Below, one piece after another: positions 16,920 to 25,249 of a stretch of DNA of 64,000 nt. Made by a program: the position numbers and the translations under genes. Each line of letters opens with the position of its first letter. The stretch's first letter is position 1. The notes beneath the pieces were generated by a model. It was not told where the DNA came from and ran no database searches. It saw nothing but the letters and a program-made list of their open reading frames with translations. Location: contig NZ_CANLSZ010000001.1 in assembly GCF_947493765.1 (NCBI RefSeq), forward strand, positions 62,001 through 126,000, in the 5' to 3' direction. This stretch comes from an uncultured Arthrobacter sp. (GTDB taxonomy: Bacteria; Actinomycetota; Actinomycetes; Actinomycetales; Micrococcaceae).

Positions 16920-19550
16920 ATGGCCGATACAGCACAGGGCACAGACACGCCCTCATCACACCCCGTCTCCGTCCCCGACAAGCCCGCCCTGGAGGGCCTC
17001 GAGGACAGGCTGTCCCGTCAGTGGCGCGAGGACGGCACCTACACCTTCGACCGCGACACCACGCGCGAGGAGGTGTATTCGATCGACACACCGCCACCCA
17101 CGGCGTCCGGCTCTCTCCATGTGGGCCACATGTTCTCCTACACGCAGACCGACGTCATGGCGCGGTTCAAGCGGATGAACGGTGCCAACGTCTTCTACCC
17201 CATGGGGTGGGACGACAACGGCCTCCCGACGGAGCGGCGCGTCCAGAACTACTACGGCGTCCGCTGCGACCCCTCGGTCCCCTACGATCCGGACTACCGA
17301 CCGCCGGCGGAACCCGCGAAGAACCAGCGCGACTTCGACGCCGTCTCCCGCCGCACCTTCATCGCCCTCTGCGAGGAACTCGCCGTCGAGGACGAACTGG
17401 TCTTCGAGAATCTCTTCAGCACGCTCGGGCTCTCCGTGGACTGGCAGCTGACCTACCGGACCATCGACGACACCTCCCGCGCCGTGTCCCAGCGCGCCTT
17501 CCTGCAGAACCTGGTCGACGGCGATGCCTATCTCGCCGAGGCTCCCACCCTGTGGGACGTGAGCTTCCGCACCGCCGTCGCGCAGGCCGAGCTGGAGGAC
17601 CGCGAGCAGCCCGGCGCCTACCACCGCATCGGCTTCCACGCGGCGGACGGGACGCGCATCCGCATCGAGACCACGCGGCCGGAGCTGCTGCCCGCGTGCG
17701 TGGCCCTGGTGGCCCACCCGGACGACGAGCGCTACAAGCCCCTCTTCGGCACCACCGTGACCTCCCCGCTGTTCGGCGTGGAGGTGGAGATCAAGGCCCA
17801 TCCCCTCGCCAAGCCGGACAAGGGCAGCGGGATCGCCATGGTCTGCACCTTCGGTGACCTGACGGACGTCACCTGGTGGCGTGAACTGCAGCTGCCCACC
17901 CGGGCCGTCGTCGGACGGGACGGGCGCCTGCGCTCCGAGACCCCGGAGTGGATCACCACGGCGGAGGGCGCCGCGCACTACGCCCAGCTCGCCGGCAAGA
18001 CGATCTTCAGCGCCAAGGAGGCCGTGGTCGCCCTGCTGCGCGACAGCGGCGATCTCGAGGGTGAACCGACGAAGGTGGTGCACCCCGTCAACTTCTACGA
18101 GAAGGGCGACAAGCCCCTCGAGATCGTCACCAGCCGCCAGTGGTACATCCGCAACGGAGGACGCGACGCCGCCCGGCGGGACGCCCTGATCGAACGCGGC
18201 CGCGAGGTCGAGTTCCACCCCGCCTTCATGCGCTCGCGCTACGAGAACTGGATCGACGGCCTGAACGGCGACTGGCTGGTCTCCCGCCAGCGGTTCTTCG
18301 GCGTACCCGTGCCGGTCTGGTACCGGCTCGACGCCGACGGCGAACCGGACTACGAGGATCCGATCCGCCCGGCACTCGAGACCCTGCCCGTCGACCCGGT
18401 GGCCGAGCCGGCGCCGGGCTACGAGGAGTCCGCCCGGAACCAGCCGCACGGCTTCGTCGGCGACAACGATGTCCTCGACACGTGGGCCACCTCGTCCCTC
18501 ACCCCGCAGATCGTGGGCGGGTGGTCGCGCGACGAGGAGCTGTTCGCCACGGTGTTCCCCTTCGATCTGCGCCCGCAGGGCCACGACATCATCCGGACCT
18601 GGCTCTTCTCCACGGCCGTCCGGGCCGACGCGCTGCAGGACTCCATCCCCTGGAAGCATGCTGCGCTGTCCGGCTGGATCCTCGACCCGGACCGGAAGAA
18701 GATGTCGAAGTCCAAGGGGAACGTGGTGGTCCCCACCGATGTCCTCGAGCAGTTCGGGGCGGACGCCGTGCGCTACTGGGCGGCGTCGGCGAAGCTCGGT
18801 GCGGACACGGCGTACGAGGTGAACCAGATGAAGATCGGCCGCCGCCTCGCCATCAAGCTGCTCAACGCCTCCAAGTTCGTGCTGAACCTCGGTGTCACGG
18901 AGGCCTACATCGGTGCTGGTTCGCTCGACCGGGTGACGAACGCCCTGGACCTGTCGCTGCTGGCCCAGCTGCGCTCGGTGACGGACGAGGCCACGGCCGC
19001 CTTCGCGAAGTACGACTACGCGCGGGCGCTGCAACTCACCGAGTCGTTCTTCTGGACGTTCACGGACGACTACGTGGAGCTGGTCAAGGACCGCGCGTAC
19101 GGTGCTGCCGACGATCCCGGGACGCAGTCGGTGCAGACCGCCCTGGCGACCACGCTCGATGCCCTGCTGCGCCTCTTCGCACCGTTCCTGCCGTTCGCCA
19201 CCGAGGAGGTCTGGAGCTGGTGGCGTGCAGGATCGATCCACCGTGCGCCGTGGCCGGAGGCAGCCGCGCTCGCCGGGCTGCCGGACAGCGCCGACGCCGG
19301 TGTCCTGACGTCGGTCGCGCTGGCGCTCGGCGGCATCCGCAAGGCGAAGTCGGAGGCGAAGGTGAAGCAGCGGACGCAGGTGGACACCGCCGTCGTGACC
19401 GCCCCCGCCGGCCAGGTGGCCCAGCTGCGGCTCGGGCTGCCGGATCTGCTCGCCGCCGGCAATGCGAAGGACCTCAGGCTCGAGGAGGGCGGTCCGCTCA
19501 CCGTCAGCGACGTCGAGCTCGCAGCGGAGTCCGTGGACCAGCGCTCCTGA
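16920..19550 (+). CDS. valS: Valine--tRNA ligase
   Basis: An 876-residue class I synthetase charging tRNA-Val. HIGH appears as HVGH (residues 67-70) and KMSKS as KKMSKSKGN near residue 593; the editing domain lies between them. It has the archaeal-like ValS form found in many actinobacteria. The last residues are Lys/Ala rich without a long coiled-coil tail. No T-box was found upstream, unlike ileS. A strong terminator follows the stop. Confidence 0.97.
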   Translation: MADTAQGTDTPSSHPVSVPDKPALEGLEDRLSRQWREDGTYTFDRDTTREEVYSIDTPPPTASGSLHVGHMFSYTQTDVMARFKRMNGANVFYPMGWDDNGLPTERRVQNYYGVRCDPSVPYDPDYRPPAEPAKNQRDFDAVSRRTFIALCEELAVEDELVFENLFSTLGLSVDWQLTYRTIDDTSRAVSQRAFLQNLVDGDAYLAEAPTLWDVSFRTAVAQAELEDREQPGAYHRIGFHAADGTRIRIETTRPELLPACVALVAHPDDERYKPLFGTTVTSPLFGVEVEIKAHPLAKPDKGSGIAMVCTFGDLTDVTWWRELQLPTRAVVGRDGRLRSETPEWITTAEGAAHYAQLAGKTIFSAKEAVVALLRDSGDLEGEPTKVVHPVNFYEKGDKPLEIVTSRQWYIRNGGRDAARRDALIERGREVEFHPAFMRSRYENWIDGLNGDWLVSRQRFFGVPVPVWYRLDADGEPDYEDPIRPALETLPVDPVAEPAPGYEESARNQPHGFVGDNDVLDTWATSSLTPQIVGGWSRDEELFATVFPFDLRPQGHDIIRTWLFSTAVRADALQDSIPWKHAALSGWILDPDRKKMSKSKGNVVVPTDVLEQFGADAVRYWAASAKLGADTAYEVNQMKIGRRLAIKLLNASKFVLNLGVTEAYIGAGSLDRVTNALDLSLLAQLRSVTDEATAAFAKYDYARALQLTESFFWTFTDDYVELVKDRAYGAADDPGTQSVQTALATTLDALLRLFAPFLPFATEEVWSWWRAGSIHRAPWPEAAALAGLPDSADAGVLTSVALALGGIRKAKSEAKVKQRTQVDTAVVTAPAGQVAQLRLGLPDLLAAGNAKDLRLEEGGPLTVSDVELAAESVDQRS

Positions 19551-19555
19551 CACGG

Positions 19556-19587
19556 GAGGGGGAGGGACCCGCGGGTCCCTCCCCCTC
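19556..19587. terminator. Bidirectional intrinsic terminator after valS
   Basis: A perfect 15-bp inverted repeat (19556-19570 and 19573-19587) with a minimal loop, between convergent valS and the DsbA-family gene. The right arm is pyrimidine rich. Confidence 0.85.
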
Positions 19588-19596
19588 GTCCTGCGG

Positions 19597-20214
19597 TCAG
19601 TCGAAGGTGGGGCTCTCGGTCCGTGAGCGCTTGAGCTCGAAGAACTCGGGGAACCCGGACAGCAGGATCGCTCCGTCGAAGATGCGCCCCGCCTCCTCGC
19701 CGCGCGGGATCCTCGTCAGGACGGGGCCGAAGAAGGCGGTGCCGTTGAAGGCGACCACGGGTGTACCCACCTCGTTGCCGACGCGGTCGATGGCACCCTG
19801 GTGGGACGCCTCGAGGCGGTCGTCGTAGTCCTCGGTGTGGGCGAAGCGTGCCAGGCCCGCCGGGAGGCCCACCTCGTCGAGGGACTCGCGGATCACCGCG
19901 TCGAGGTCCTCGTTCCGGCCCTCGTGGATGCGGGTGCCCATCGCGTCGTACAGGCGCTTGATGTACTCCCCGCCGTGGAGCTCGGCCGCCGCGACGATCA
20001 CGCGGACCGGCCCGCGGCCGCGGCGCATGGTCGCCTGGTGCTCCTCCGAGGAGTCCCGGCCCTCGTTGAGGACGGACAGGCTCATCACGTGCCAGTCGAC
20101 GGAGATGTCACGGACCTGCTCCACCTCCCCGATCCAGCGCGAGGTCACCCAGGCGAAGGGGCACAGGGGGTCGAACCAGAAATCGGCCTGCTGGACGGGG
20201 GTGGACTCGCTCAT
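19597..20214 (-). CDS. DsbA/Rv2466c-family oxidoreductase with a CPFA active site
   Basis: A 205-residue thioredoxin-fold protein. ADFWFDPLCPFAWVTSRW and the C-terminal GTPVVAFNGTAFFGPVL, IPRGEEAG and FFELKR segments match the mycothiol-dependent reductase Rv2466c as I remember it. That enzyme has a CPWC centre; here the centre is C18-P-F-A21, so the second cysteine is absent and only a monothiol mechanism is possible. ATG 20214 follows GGAG. It is predicted to be cytoplasmic (no signal peptide) and to work with mycothiol. Confidence 0.88.
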   Translation of the reverse strand: MSESTPVQQADFWFDPLCPFAWVTSRWIGEVEQVRDISVDWHVMSLSVLNEGRDSSEEHQATMRRGRGPVRVIVAAAELHGGEYIKRLYDAMGTRIHEGRNEDLDAVIRESLDEVGLPAGLARFAHTEDYDDRLEASHQGAIDRVGNEVGTPVVAFNGTAFFGPVLTRIPRGEEAGRIFDGAILLSGFPEFFELKRSRTESPTFD

Positions 20215-20281
20215 GCGCTGCTCCTCAGGTGGTGGACAGGCCCGTGGCCTTCCCCCCCTCAACCGCTCCGCACGGTCCGCT

Positions 20282-20313
20282 ATTCCACGGCGACATTCCA
20301 CGGTATTCCGCGG
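20282..20313 (+). repeat. Three 9-bp direct repeats upstream of the GAPDH promoter
   Basis: ATTCCACGG at 20282-20290 and 20295-20303 and ATTCCGCGG at 20305-20313 lie 18 bp before the -35 element of the GAPDH gene. Their spacing (13 and 10 bp) suits an operator, but the regulator is unknown. Confidence 0.5.
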
Positions 20314-20330
20314 CGACTCCCGCTCCCGGT

Positions 20331-20359
20331 TTGTGCAGCGCCCGGCGAGGCGGTGTAAT
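20331..20359 (+). promoter_or_regulatory. Putative GAPDH promoter
   Basis: TTGTGC (20331-20336), a 17-bp spacer and TGTAAT (20354-20359). The predicted start near 20366 leaves a leader of about 93 nt. Confidence 0.55.
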
Positions 20360-20458
20360 GAGAGCACACGACCAGCCGACGATGCTTGGCGCTACCCCTG
20401 CGTTGTCATCCGGTTGGGTGAGTCGGCACCGGCCGGACCGGTGCAGTGAGGGACCGAG

Positions 20459-21937
20459 TTGACGCAGCACGACCGCACCGAGAACCACGACACCTGGCTC
20501 GAACGCGAGGAACTCGCTGAGGCCATGATCCCGCTCATCGGGCACCTGTACCGGACCAACAACGTGGTCACCAGCATCCACGGGCGCAGCCTCATCAACA
20601 AGTCCACGATGAGCATCCTCAAGGCGCACCGCTTCGCCCGCCGCATCACCACGGAGGAGCTCCGGCTCGAGGACACCGCTCCCCTGCTGCGCATCCTCAC
20701 CGACCTCGACCTCGGCGCCGCCGCGATCGACATCGGCCGGCTGCGCATGGCCTACGACCGCTCCGGCGACGGCCGCAGCCTCGAGGACTTCCTGCGCACC
20801 GAACTCGCGGACATCGTCGGGCAGGGCGGCCGCGACGAACGGACCAGCACCGACGTCGTGCTCTACGGCTTCGGGCGGATCGGCCGCCTCGTGGCGCGAC
20901 TGCTCATCGAGAAGACCGGCGGTGGCCACGGCCTGCGCCTCCGGGCCGTCGTCGTACGCCGTGGCTCCGACAACGACCTCGCGAAGAGGGCCAGCCTGCT
21001 CCGCCGGGACTCCGTGCACGGCTCCTTCGAGGGGACCATCCAGGTGGACGAGGCCTCGAACACCATCACCGCCAACGGGGTCAGGATCCAGGTCATCTAC
21101 TCGGACGACCCCGCGTCGATCGACTACACCGCGTACGGCATCCAGGACGCCGTGGTGGTCGACAACACGGGTCGCTGGCGCGACGAGGAGGGCCTGTCCC
21201 AGCACCTGAGGAGCACCGGCGTGGCCAAGGTCCTCCTCACGGCTCCCGGCAAGGGATCGCTGAAGAACATCGTGCACGGCATCAACCACGCGTCCATCGA
21301 CCCCGAGGACCGCATCATCACGGCTGCCTCCTGCACCACGAATGCGATCACCCCCGTGCTGAAGGCGGTCAACGACCGCTTCGGTGTGGTGCACGGGCAC
21401 GTCGAGACGGTGCACTCGTTCACCAACGACCAGAACCTGATCGACAACTTCCACCGCGGGAACCGCCGCGGGCGCTCAGCCGCCCTCAACATGGTCCTGA
21501 CCGAGACCGGTGCGGCCACGGCGGTCGCCAAGGCGCTGCCCGAGTTCGCCGGCAAGCTCACGGGCAGTTCCATCCGGGTGCCCACCCCGGATGTCTCGAT
21601 CGCCATCCTGAACCTGACCCTCGAGGAGGGCACCACCAAGGAGGAGGTGAACACGCATCTGCGTGAGATCTCGCTCCACTCCGGCATGCGCAAGCAGGTG
21701 GACTACATCGACAGTCCGGAGGTGGTCTCCACGGACTTCGTCGGATCGAGGCGCGCCGGGATCGTCGACGGTCTCGCGACCATCGCCGACGACCGGTTCC
21801 TGGTGCTCTACGTCTGGTACGACAACGAATTCGGCTACAGCTGCCAAGTGGTCCGCGTGCTCGAGGAGATGGCGGCGGTCCACCCGCCGTCCTATCCGCT
21901 GACCGCTACCGACGCCGTGGCCGCGCCGGTGCGCTGA
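20459..21937 (+). CDS. gap: Glyceraldehyde-3-phosphate dehydrogenase, long form
   Basis: A 492-residue GAPDH, about 150 residues longer than the usual ~335. The first ~130 residues form a helical extension (LAEAMIPLIGHLYRTNNVV). The NAD-binding fold follows at YGFGRIGR (Y136), and the catalytic Cys292 sits in ASCTTNAI. It resembles the 480-residue GapB of Corynebacterium glutamicum, which works in gluconeogenesis and uses NAD or NADP; by analogy this is probably a second GAPDH. The start codon is TTG with GAGGGA upstream. It is monocistronic with its own promoter and terminator. Confidence 0.92.
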   Translation: MTQHDRTENHDTWLEREELAEAMIPLIGHLYRTNNVVTSIHGRSLINKSTMSILKAHRFARRITTEELRLEDTAPLLRILTDLDLGAAAIDIGRLRMAYDRSGDGRSLEDFLRTELADIVGQGGRDERTSTDVVLYGFGRIGRLVARLLIEKTGGGHGLRLRAVVVRRGSDNDLAKRASLLRRDSVHGSFEGTIQVDEASNTITANGVRIQVIYSDDPASIDYTAYGIQDAVVVDNTGRWRDEEGLSQHLRSTGVAKVLLTAPGKGSLKNIVHGINHASIDPEDRIITAASCTTNAITPVLKAVNDRFGVVHGHVETVHSFTNDQNLIDNFHRGNRRGRSAALNMVLTETGAATAVAKALPEFAGKLTGSSIRVPTPDVSIAILNLTLEEGTTKEEVNTHLREISLHSGMRKQVDYIDSPEVVSTDFVGSRRAGIVDGLATIADDRFLVLYVWYDNEFGYSCQVVRVLEEMAAVHPPSYPLTATDAVAAPVR

Positions 21938-22044
21938 CAGGAGCCCCCGACAACCGCCGGTCAGGACACCTGGCTCCGGGCACCCGGCCGAGGCTCGCCG
22001 ACGGCACGGGACACCGGAGCACGAGGTAGAACCACGGGGCAGCA

Positions 22045-22084
22045 CCACGGAAGGGCCCGGCCTGTCGGCCGGGCCCTTCCGTGG
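22045..22084. terminator. Bidirectional intrinsic terminator between GAPDH and clpX
   Basis: A perfect 18-bp inverted repeat (22045-22062 and 22067-22084) with a TGTC loop between convergent genes. Confidence 0.88.
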
Positions 22085-22142
22085 GTTCGGAGATGTGCAG
22101 GAAGATGTCCAGGCGGGAACCCTCCCCGGTCCCGGTGCCCGC

Positions 22143-23435
22143 TCAGGCGGACTTGGTGCGGCGCTTGGCCACCACTTCGTGGGAAATGAGGGTGGGTTCG
22201 GCGCGCTTGCCCACGACGTCGTCCGTGATCAGGACGGTGGCGACATCCTCGCGGCTCGGCAGGTCGAACATGACCGGAAGGAGCACCTCCTCCATGATGG
22301 CCCGGAGCCCGCGGGCCCCCGTCCCGCGCTCGAGCGCCAGGTCGGCGATGGCCTCCAGGGCCTTGTGCTCGAAGGAGAGTTCCACGCCGTCGAGCAGGAA
22401 CATCTTCTGGTACTGCTTGATGAGGGCGTTCTTGGGTTCGGTGAGGATCTGCATGAGCGCCGGCCGGTCGAGCTGCGTGACCGTGGTGATGACCGGCAGG
22501 CGGCCGATGAACTCGGGGATCAGACCGAACTTCAGCAGGTCCTCCGGCATGACGTCGCCGTAGCTCACCTCCTCGTTGGTGAGGGAGCTCAGCGGCGCCC
22601 CGAAACCGATGCCCTTGCGCCCCGCGCGCGAGCCGATGATCTCCTCAAGCCCCGCGAAGGCCCCGGCCACGATGAAGAGCACGTTCGTGGTGTCGATCTG
22701 GATGAACTCCTGGTGGGGGTGCTTGCGTCCACCCTGCGGTGGCACCGAGGCGACCGTTCCCTCGAGGATCTTCAGCAGCGCCTGCTGGACGCCCTCACCG
22801 GAGACGTCGCGCGTGATGGAGGGGTTCTCGCTCTTGCGAGAGATCTTGTCGATCTCGTCGATGTAGATGATGCCCTGCTCGGCCTTCTTCACGTCGTAGT
22901 CGGCGGCCTGGATCAGCTTCAGGAGAATGTTCTCCACGTCCTCGCCCACGTACCCCGCCTCGGTGAGGGCCGTGGCGTCGGCGACGGCGAAGGGGACGTT
23001 GAGACGGCGGGCCAGGGTCTGGGCGAGATAGGTCTTGCCGCAGCCCGTGGGCCCGATCAGCAGGATGTTGGACTTGGCGATCTCCACGTCCTCGGTGTCG
23101 AGGGCATCGGCGAGCGTCCCTGCGACCCGGGGGCCGCTCCCGGACTGGATGCGCTTGTAGTGGTTGTACACCGCCACCGCGAGGGATCGCTTCGCGGGCT
23201 CCTGGCCCACCACGTACTCCTGCAGGAAATCGAAGATCTCCCTGGGCTTGGGCAACTCGAAGGTGCCGAGATCGGCCACCTCGGAGAGCTCCTCCTCGAT
23301 GATCTCGTTGCACAGGTCGATGCACTCGTCGCAGATGTACACGCCGGGGCCGGCAATCAGCTTCCGGACCTGCTTCTGGCTCTTTCCGCAGAAAGAGCAC
23401 TTGAGCAGATCTGTGCTCTCACCGATGCGAGCCAT
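22143..23435 (-). CDS. clpX: ATP-dependent Clp protease ATP-binding subunit ClpX
   Basis: A 430-residue AAA+ unfoldase that feeds substrates to ClpP. The N-terminal zinc-binding domain has Cys13, Cys16 (CSFC), Cys35 and Cys38 (CDEC). Walker A is GPTGCGKT and Walker B is [10 protein letters not shown]. The ClpP-docking loop is IGF-like (GIGFGAP). ATG 23435 starts directly at the zinc domain; in-frame codons further upstream encode an unrelated extension that overlaps the clpP terminator. It has its own transcript, since a hairpin separates it from clpP2. Confidence 0.98.
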   Translation of the reverse strand: MARIGESTDLLKCSFCGKSQKQVRKLIAGPGVYICDECIDLCNEIIEEELSEVADLGTFELPKPREIFDFLQEYVVGQEPAKRSLAVAVYNHYKRIQSGSGPRVAGTLADALDTEDVEIAKSNILLIGPTGCGKTYLAQTLARRLNVPFAVADATALTEAGYVGEDVENILLKLIQAADYDVKKAEQGIIYIDEIDKISRKSENPSITRDVSGEGVQQALLKILEGTVASVPPQGGRKHPHQEFIQIDTTNVLFIVAGAFAGLEEIIGSRAGRKGIGFGAPLSSLTNEEVSYGDVMPEDLLKFGLIPEFIGRLPVITTVTQLDRPALMQILTEPKNALIKQYQKMFLLDGVELSFEHKALEAIADLALERGTGARGLRAIMEEVLLPVMFDLPSREDVATVLITDDVVGKRAEPTLISHEVVAKRRTKSA

Positions 23436-23508
23436 GTTGGATCCCCTTAGGTACGACGCGTTTGCTGGTTCCACTCTAGGCCACGGCAGCGCGCTGGACG
23501 GTAACGAA

Positions 23509-23540
23509 ATGCCCGTGGTGCCTTGCGGCACCACGGGCAT
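23509..23540 (-). terminator. Terminator of the clpP1-clpP2 operon
   Basis: A perfect 14-bp inverted repeat (23509-23522 and 23527-23540) with a TTGC loop, followed on the minus strand by a T-rich stretch, between clpP2 and clpX. Confidence 0.8.
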
Positions 23541-23598
23541 CCGCGGTCGGTAGGGCCGGGCCCGACGGGGCCCGGTGCACCACCCGGCCCTGCTGCCG

Positions 23599-24273
23599 CT
23601 AGGGCGTGTTGATCTTCGGCGGCGTGATCTTGCGCGAGTTCAGGACCTCGTCGACCAGACCGTACTCCACGGCGTCGGCCGCGGTGAGGATCTTGTCGCG
23701 TTCGATGTCGATGTTCACCTGCTCGGAGGTGCGGCCCGAGTGCAGGGCCAGCGTGTCCTCGAGCCAGGTCCTCATGCGCATGACCTCGTTGGCCTGGATC
23801 TCCAGGTCGGAGGCCTGCCCACCCTGTCCCCCGGAGAGCGCGGGCTGGTGGATCAGGACACGGGCGTTGGGCAGCGCGAGCCGCTTGCCCGGTGCCCCGG
23901 CGGCGAGCAGCACCGCTGCGGCACTCGCGGCCTGGCCGAGGCAGACGGTCTGCACCTCGGGTCGGATGAACTGCATGGTGTCGTAGATGGCTGTCATCGC
24001 CGTGAAGGATCCGCCGGGCGAGTTGATGTAGAGCGTGATGTCCCGCTCGGGGTCCGTGGACTCGAGCACCAGCAGCTGGGCCATGACGTCGTCCGCCGAG
24101 GCGTCGTCGACCTGCGTGCCGAGGAAGATGATGCGGTCCTCGAACAGCTTGGTGTAGGGATCCTGGCGCTTGAAGCCGTAGGGCGTGCGCTCTTCGAACT
24201 GGGGAAGGATGTAGCGGCTGGTCGGAAGGTTCTCCGCCTTCGAGCCCGCTGCTGCCTGGAACTGGTGGTTCAT
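23599..24273 (-). CDS. clpP: ATP-dependent Clp protease proteolytic subunit (ClpP2 position)
   Basis: A 224-residue serine protease subunit. The catalytic Ser lies in [14 protein letters not shown], His in ARVLIHQPA and Asp in EYGLVDEV. In actinobacteria two different ClpP proteins form a mixed tetradecamer; by gene order this corresponds to ClpP2. ATG 24273 is preceded by GGAGACACC. It begins 41 nt after the upstream clpP gene and is surely in the same operon. Confidence 0.96.
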   Translation of the reverse strand: MNHQFQAAAGSKAENLPTSRYILPQFEERTPYGFKRQDPYTKLFEDRIIFLGTQVDDASADDVMAQLLVLESTDPERDITLYINSPGGSFTAMTAIYDTMQFIRPEVQTVCLGQAASAAAVLLAAGAPGKRLALPNARVLIHQPALSGGQGGQASDLEIQANEVMRMRTWLEDTLALHSGRTSEQVNIDIERDKILTAADAVEYGLVDEVLNSRKITPPKINTP

Positions 24274-24314
24274 GGTGTCTCCTGTTGGCCGACTGGTCGT
24301 GGGGCTGTGGCTGA

Positions 24315-24941
24315 CTACGCCGTCTGGTCGGTTCCGCCGCCGCCCGAGACCGAGCCCGAGTGTGCCGAGATGTGGTCGAAGAAGCCGTAGTCGAGGGCTT
24401 CCTGGGCTGTGAACCACTTGTCGCGGTCATTGTCCTTCAGGATCTTCTCCACCGTCTGGCCCGTCTGCTCCGCCGTCAGTTCGGCCATGACCCGCTTCAT
24501 GTGCAGGATCAGTTCGGCCTGGATGCGGATGTCGGTGGCCGTGCCGCCGATCCCGCCGGAGGGCTGGTGCATCAGGATGCGTGCGTGCGGCGTGGCGTAG
24601 CGCTTGCCCTTCGTCCCCGACGAGAGCAGGAACTGACCCATCGAGGCCGCGAGGCCGGTGGCCACGGTGACGACGTCGTTCGGGATGAACTGCATGGTGT
24701 CGTAGATCGCCATGCCGGCCGTGACCGACCCGCCCGGGGAGTTGATGTAGAGGAAGATGTCCCGCTCGGGGTCCTCGGCGGACAGCAGGAGCAGCTGTGA
24801 GCAGATGGCGTTCGCGTTGTCGTCGCGGACCTCGGAACCGAGCCAGATGATGCGCTCCTTGAGGAGCCTGTTGTAGATGTAATCGTCACGTCCGGCCATC
24901 TCGGGGCCGGCCATGCTCGGGGTGCTTGGTTCGGTTGCCAT
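24315..24941 (-). CDS. clpP: ATP-dependent Clp protease proteolytic subunit (ClpP1 position)
   Basis: A 208-residue Clp peptidase. The triad is visible as Ser in [14 protein letters not shown], His in [11 protein letters not shown] and Asp in DYGFFDHI. It is first in the clpP1-clpP2 operon and would pair with the second ClpP in one barrel. The start at ATG 24941 removes an upstream basic extension lacking conservation to ClpP. A ClgR-like site lies about 115 bp upstream. Confidence 0.96.
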   Translation of the reverse strand: MATEPSTPSMAGPEMAGRDDYIYNRLLKERIIWLGSEVRDDNANAICSQLLLLSAEDPERDIFLYINSPGGSVTAGMAIYDTMQFIPNDVVTVATGLAASMGQFLLSSGTKGKRYATPHARILMHQPSGGIGGTATDIRIQAELILHMKRVMAELTAEQTGQTVEKILKDNDRDKWFTAQEALDYGFFDHISAHSGSVSGGGGTDQTA

Positions 24942-25249
24942 GGGCGTTGACCTTTCACTCTGGCGGACCACACCGTCTCGGCGGACCCGTCCGTTTGTCT
25001 CTCCTTGGACACTAACCCGCCACGCCGCGGAAGTACTCCCGCGTCCCGGGCTGTTCGCTGACGGCGCACGGTCCGCGGGCCGCCTCCGAAGGTGCCATCG
25101 TCGAGCTCCCGATCGGTCCCGGGTCGGCTCCGTGCAGTACCGGAACGGAGCCTCGACGGGACGGCGCATCCAAGGGACGGAGCCTTAACACACCGCGGCG
25201 CCGCTGCCCGAAGGCTGCGGCGCCGCCGTCCCGCTGAAGAGGGCGGGCG
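24942..25249. other. 308-bp intergenic region between tig and clpP1
   Basis: No coding sequence is supported. It holds the clpP control region: a CGC-N5-GCG site at 25056-25066, a possible -10 TAGTGT at 25014-25009 (minus), and a leader of about 60 nt. The part near tig (25195-25235) has GC-rich inverted segments around GCGGCGCCGC that may help end tig transcription. Confidence 0.5.
25054..25068 (-). promoter_or_regulatory. ClgR-like operator upstream of clpP1-clpP2
   Basis: The plus strand reads TTCGCTGACGGCGCA, matching the CGC-N5-GCG core I remember for ClgR, the activator of clp genes in Streptomyces, Corynebacterium and Mycobacterium. Its centre is about 58 bp upstream of a start inferred from TAGTGT at 25014-25009, a sensible distance for an activator. 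Confidence 0.45.
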
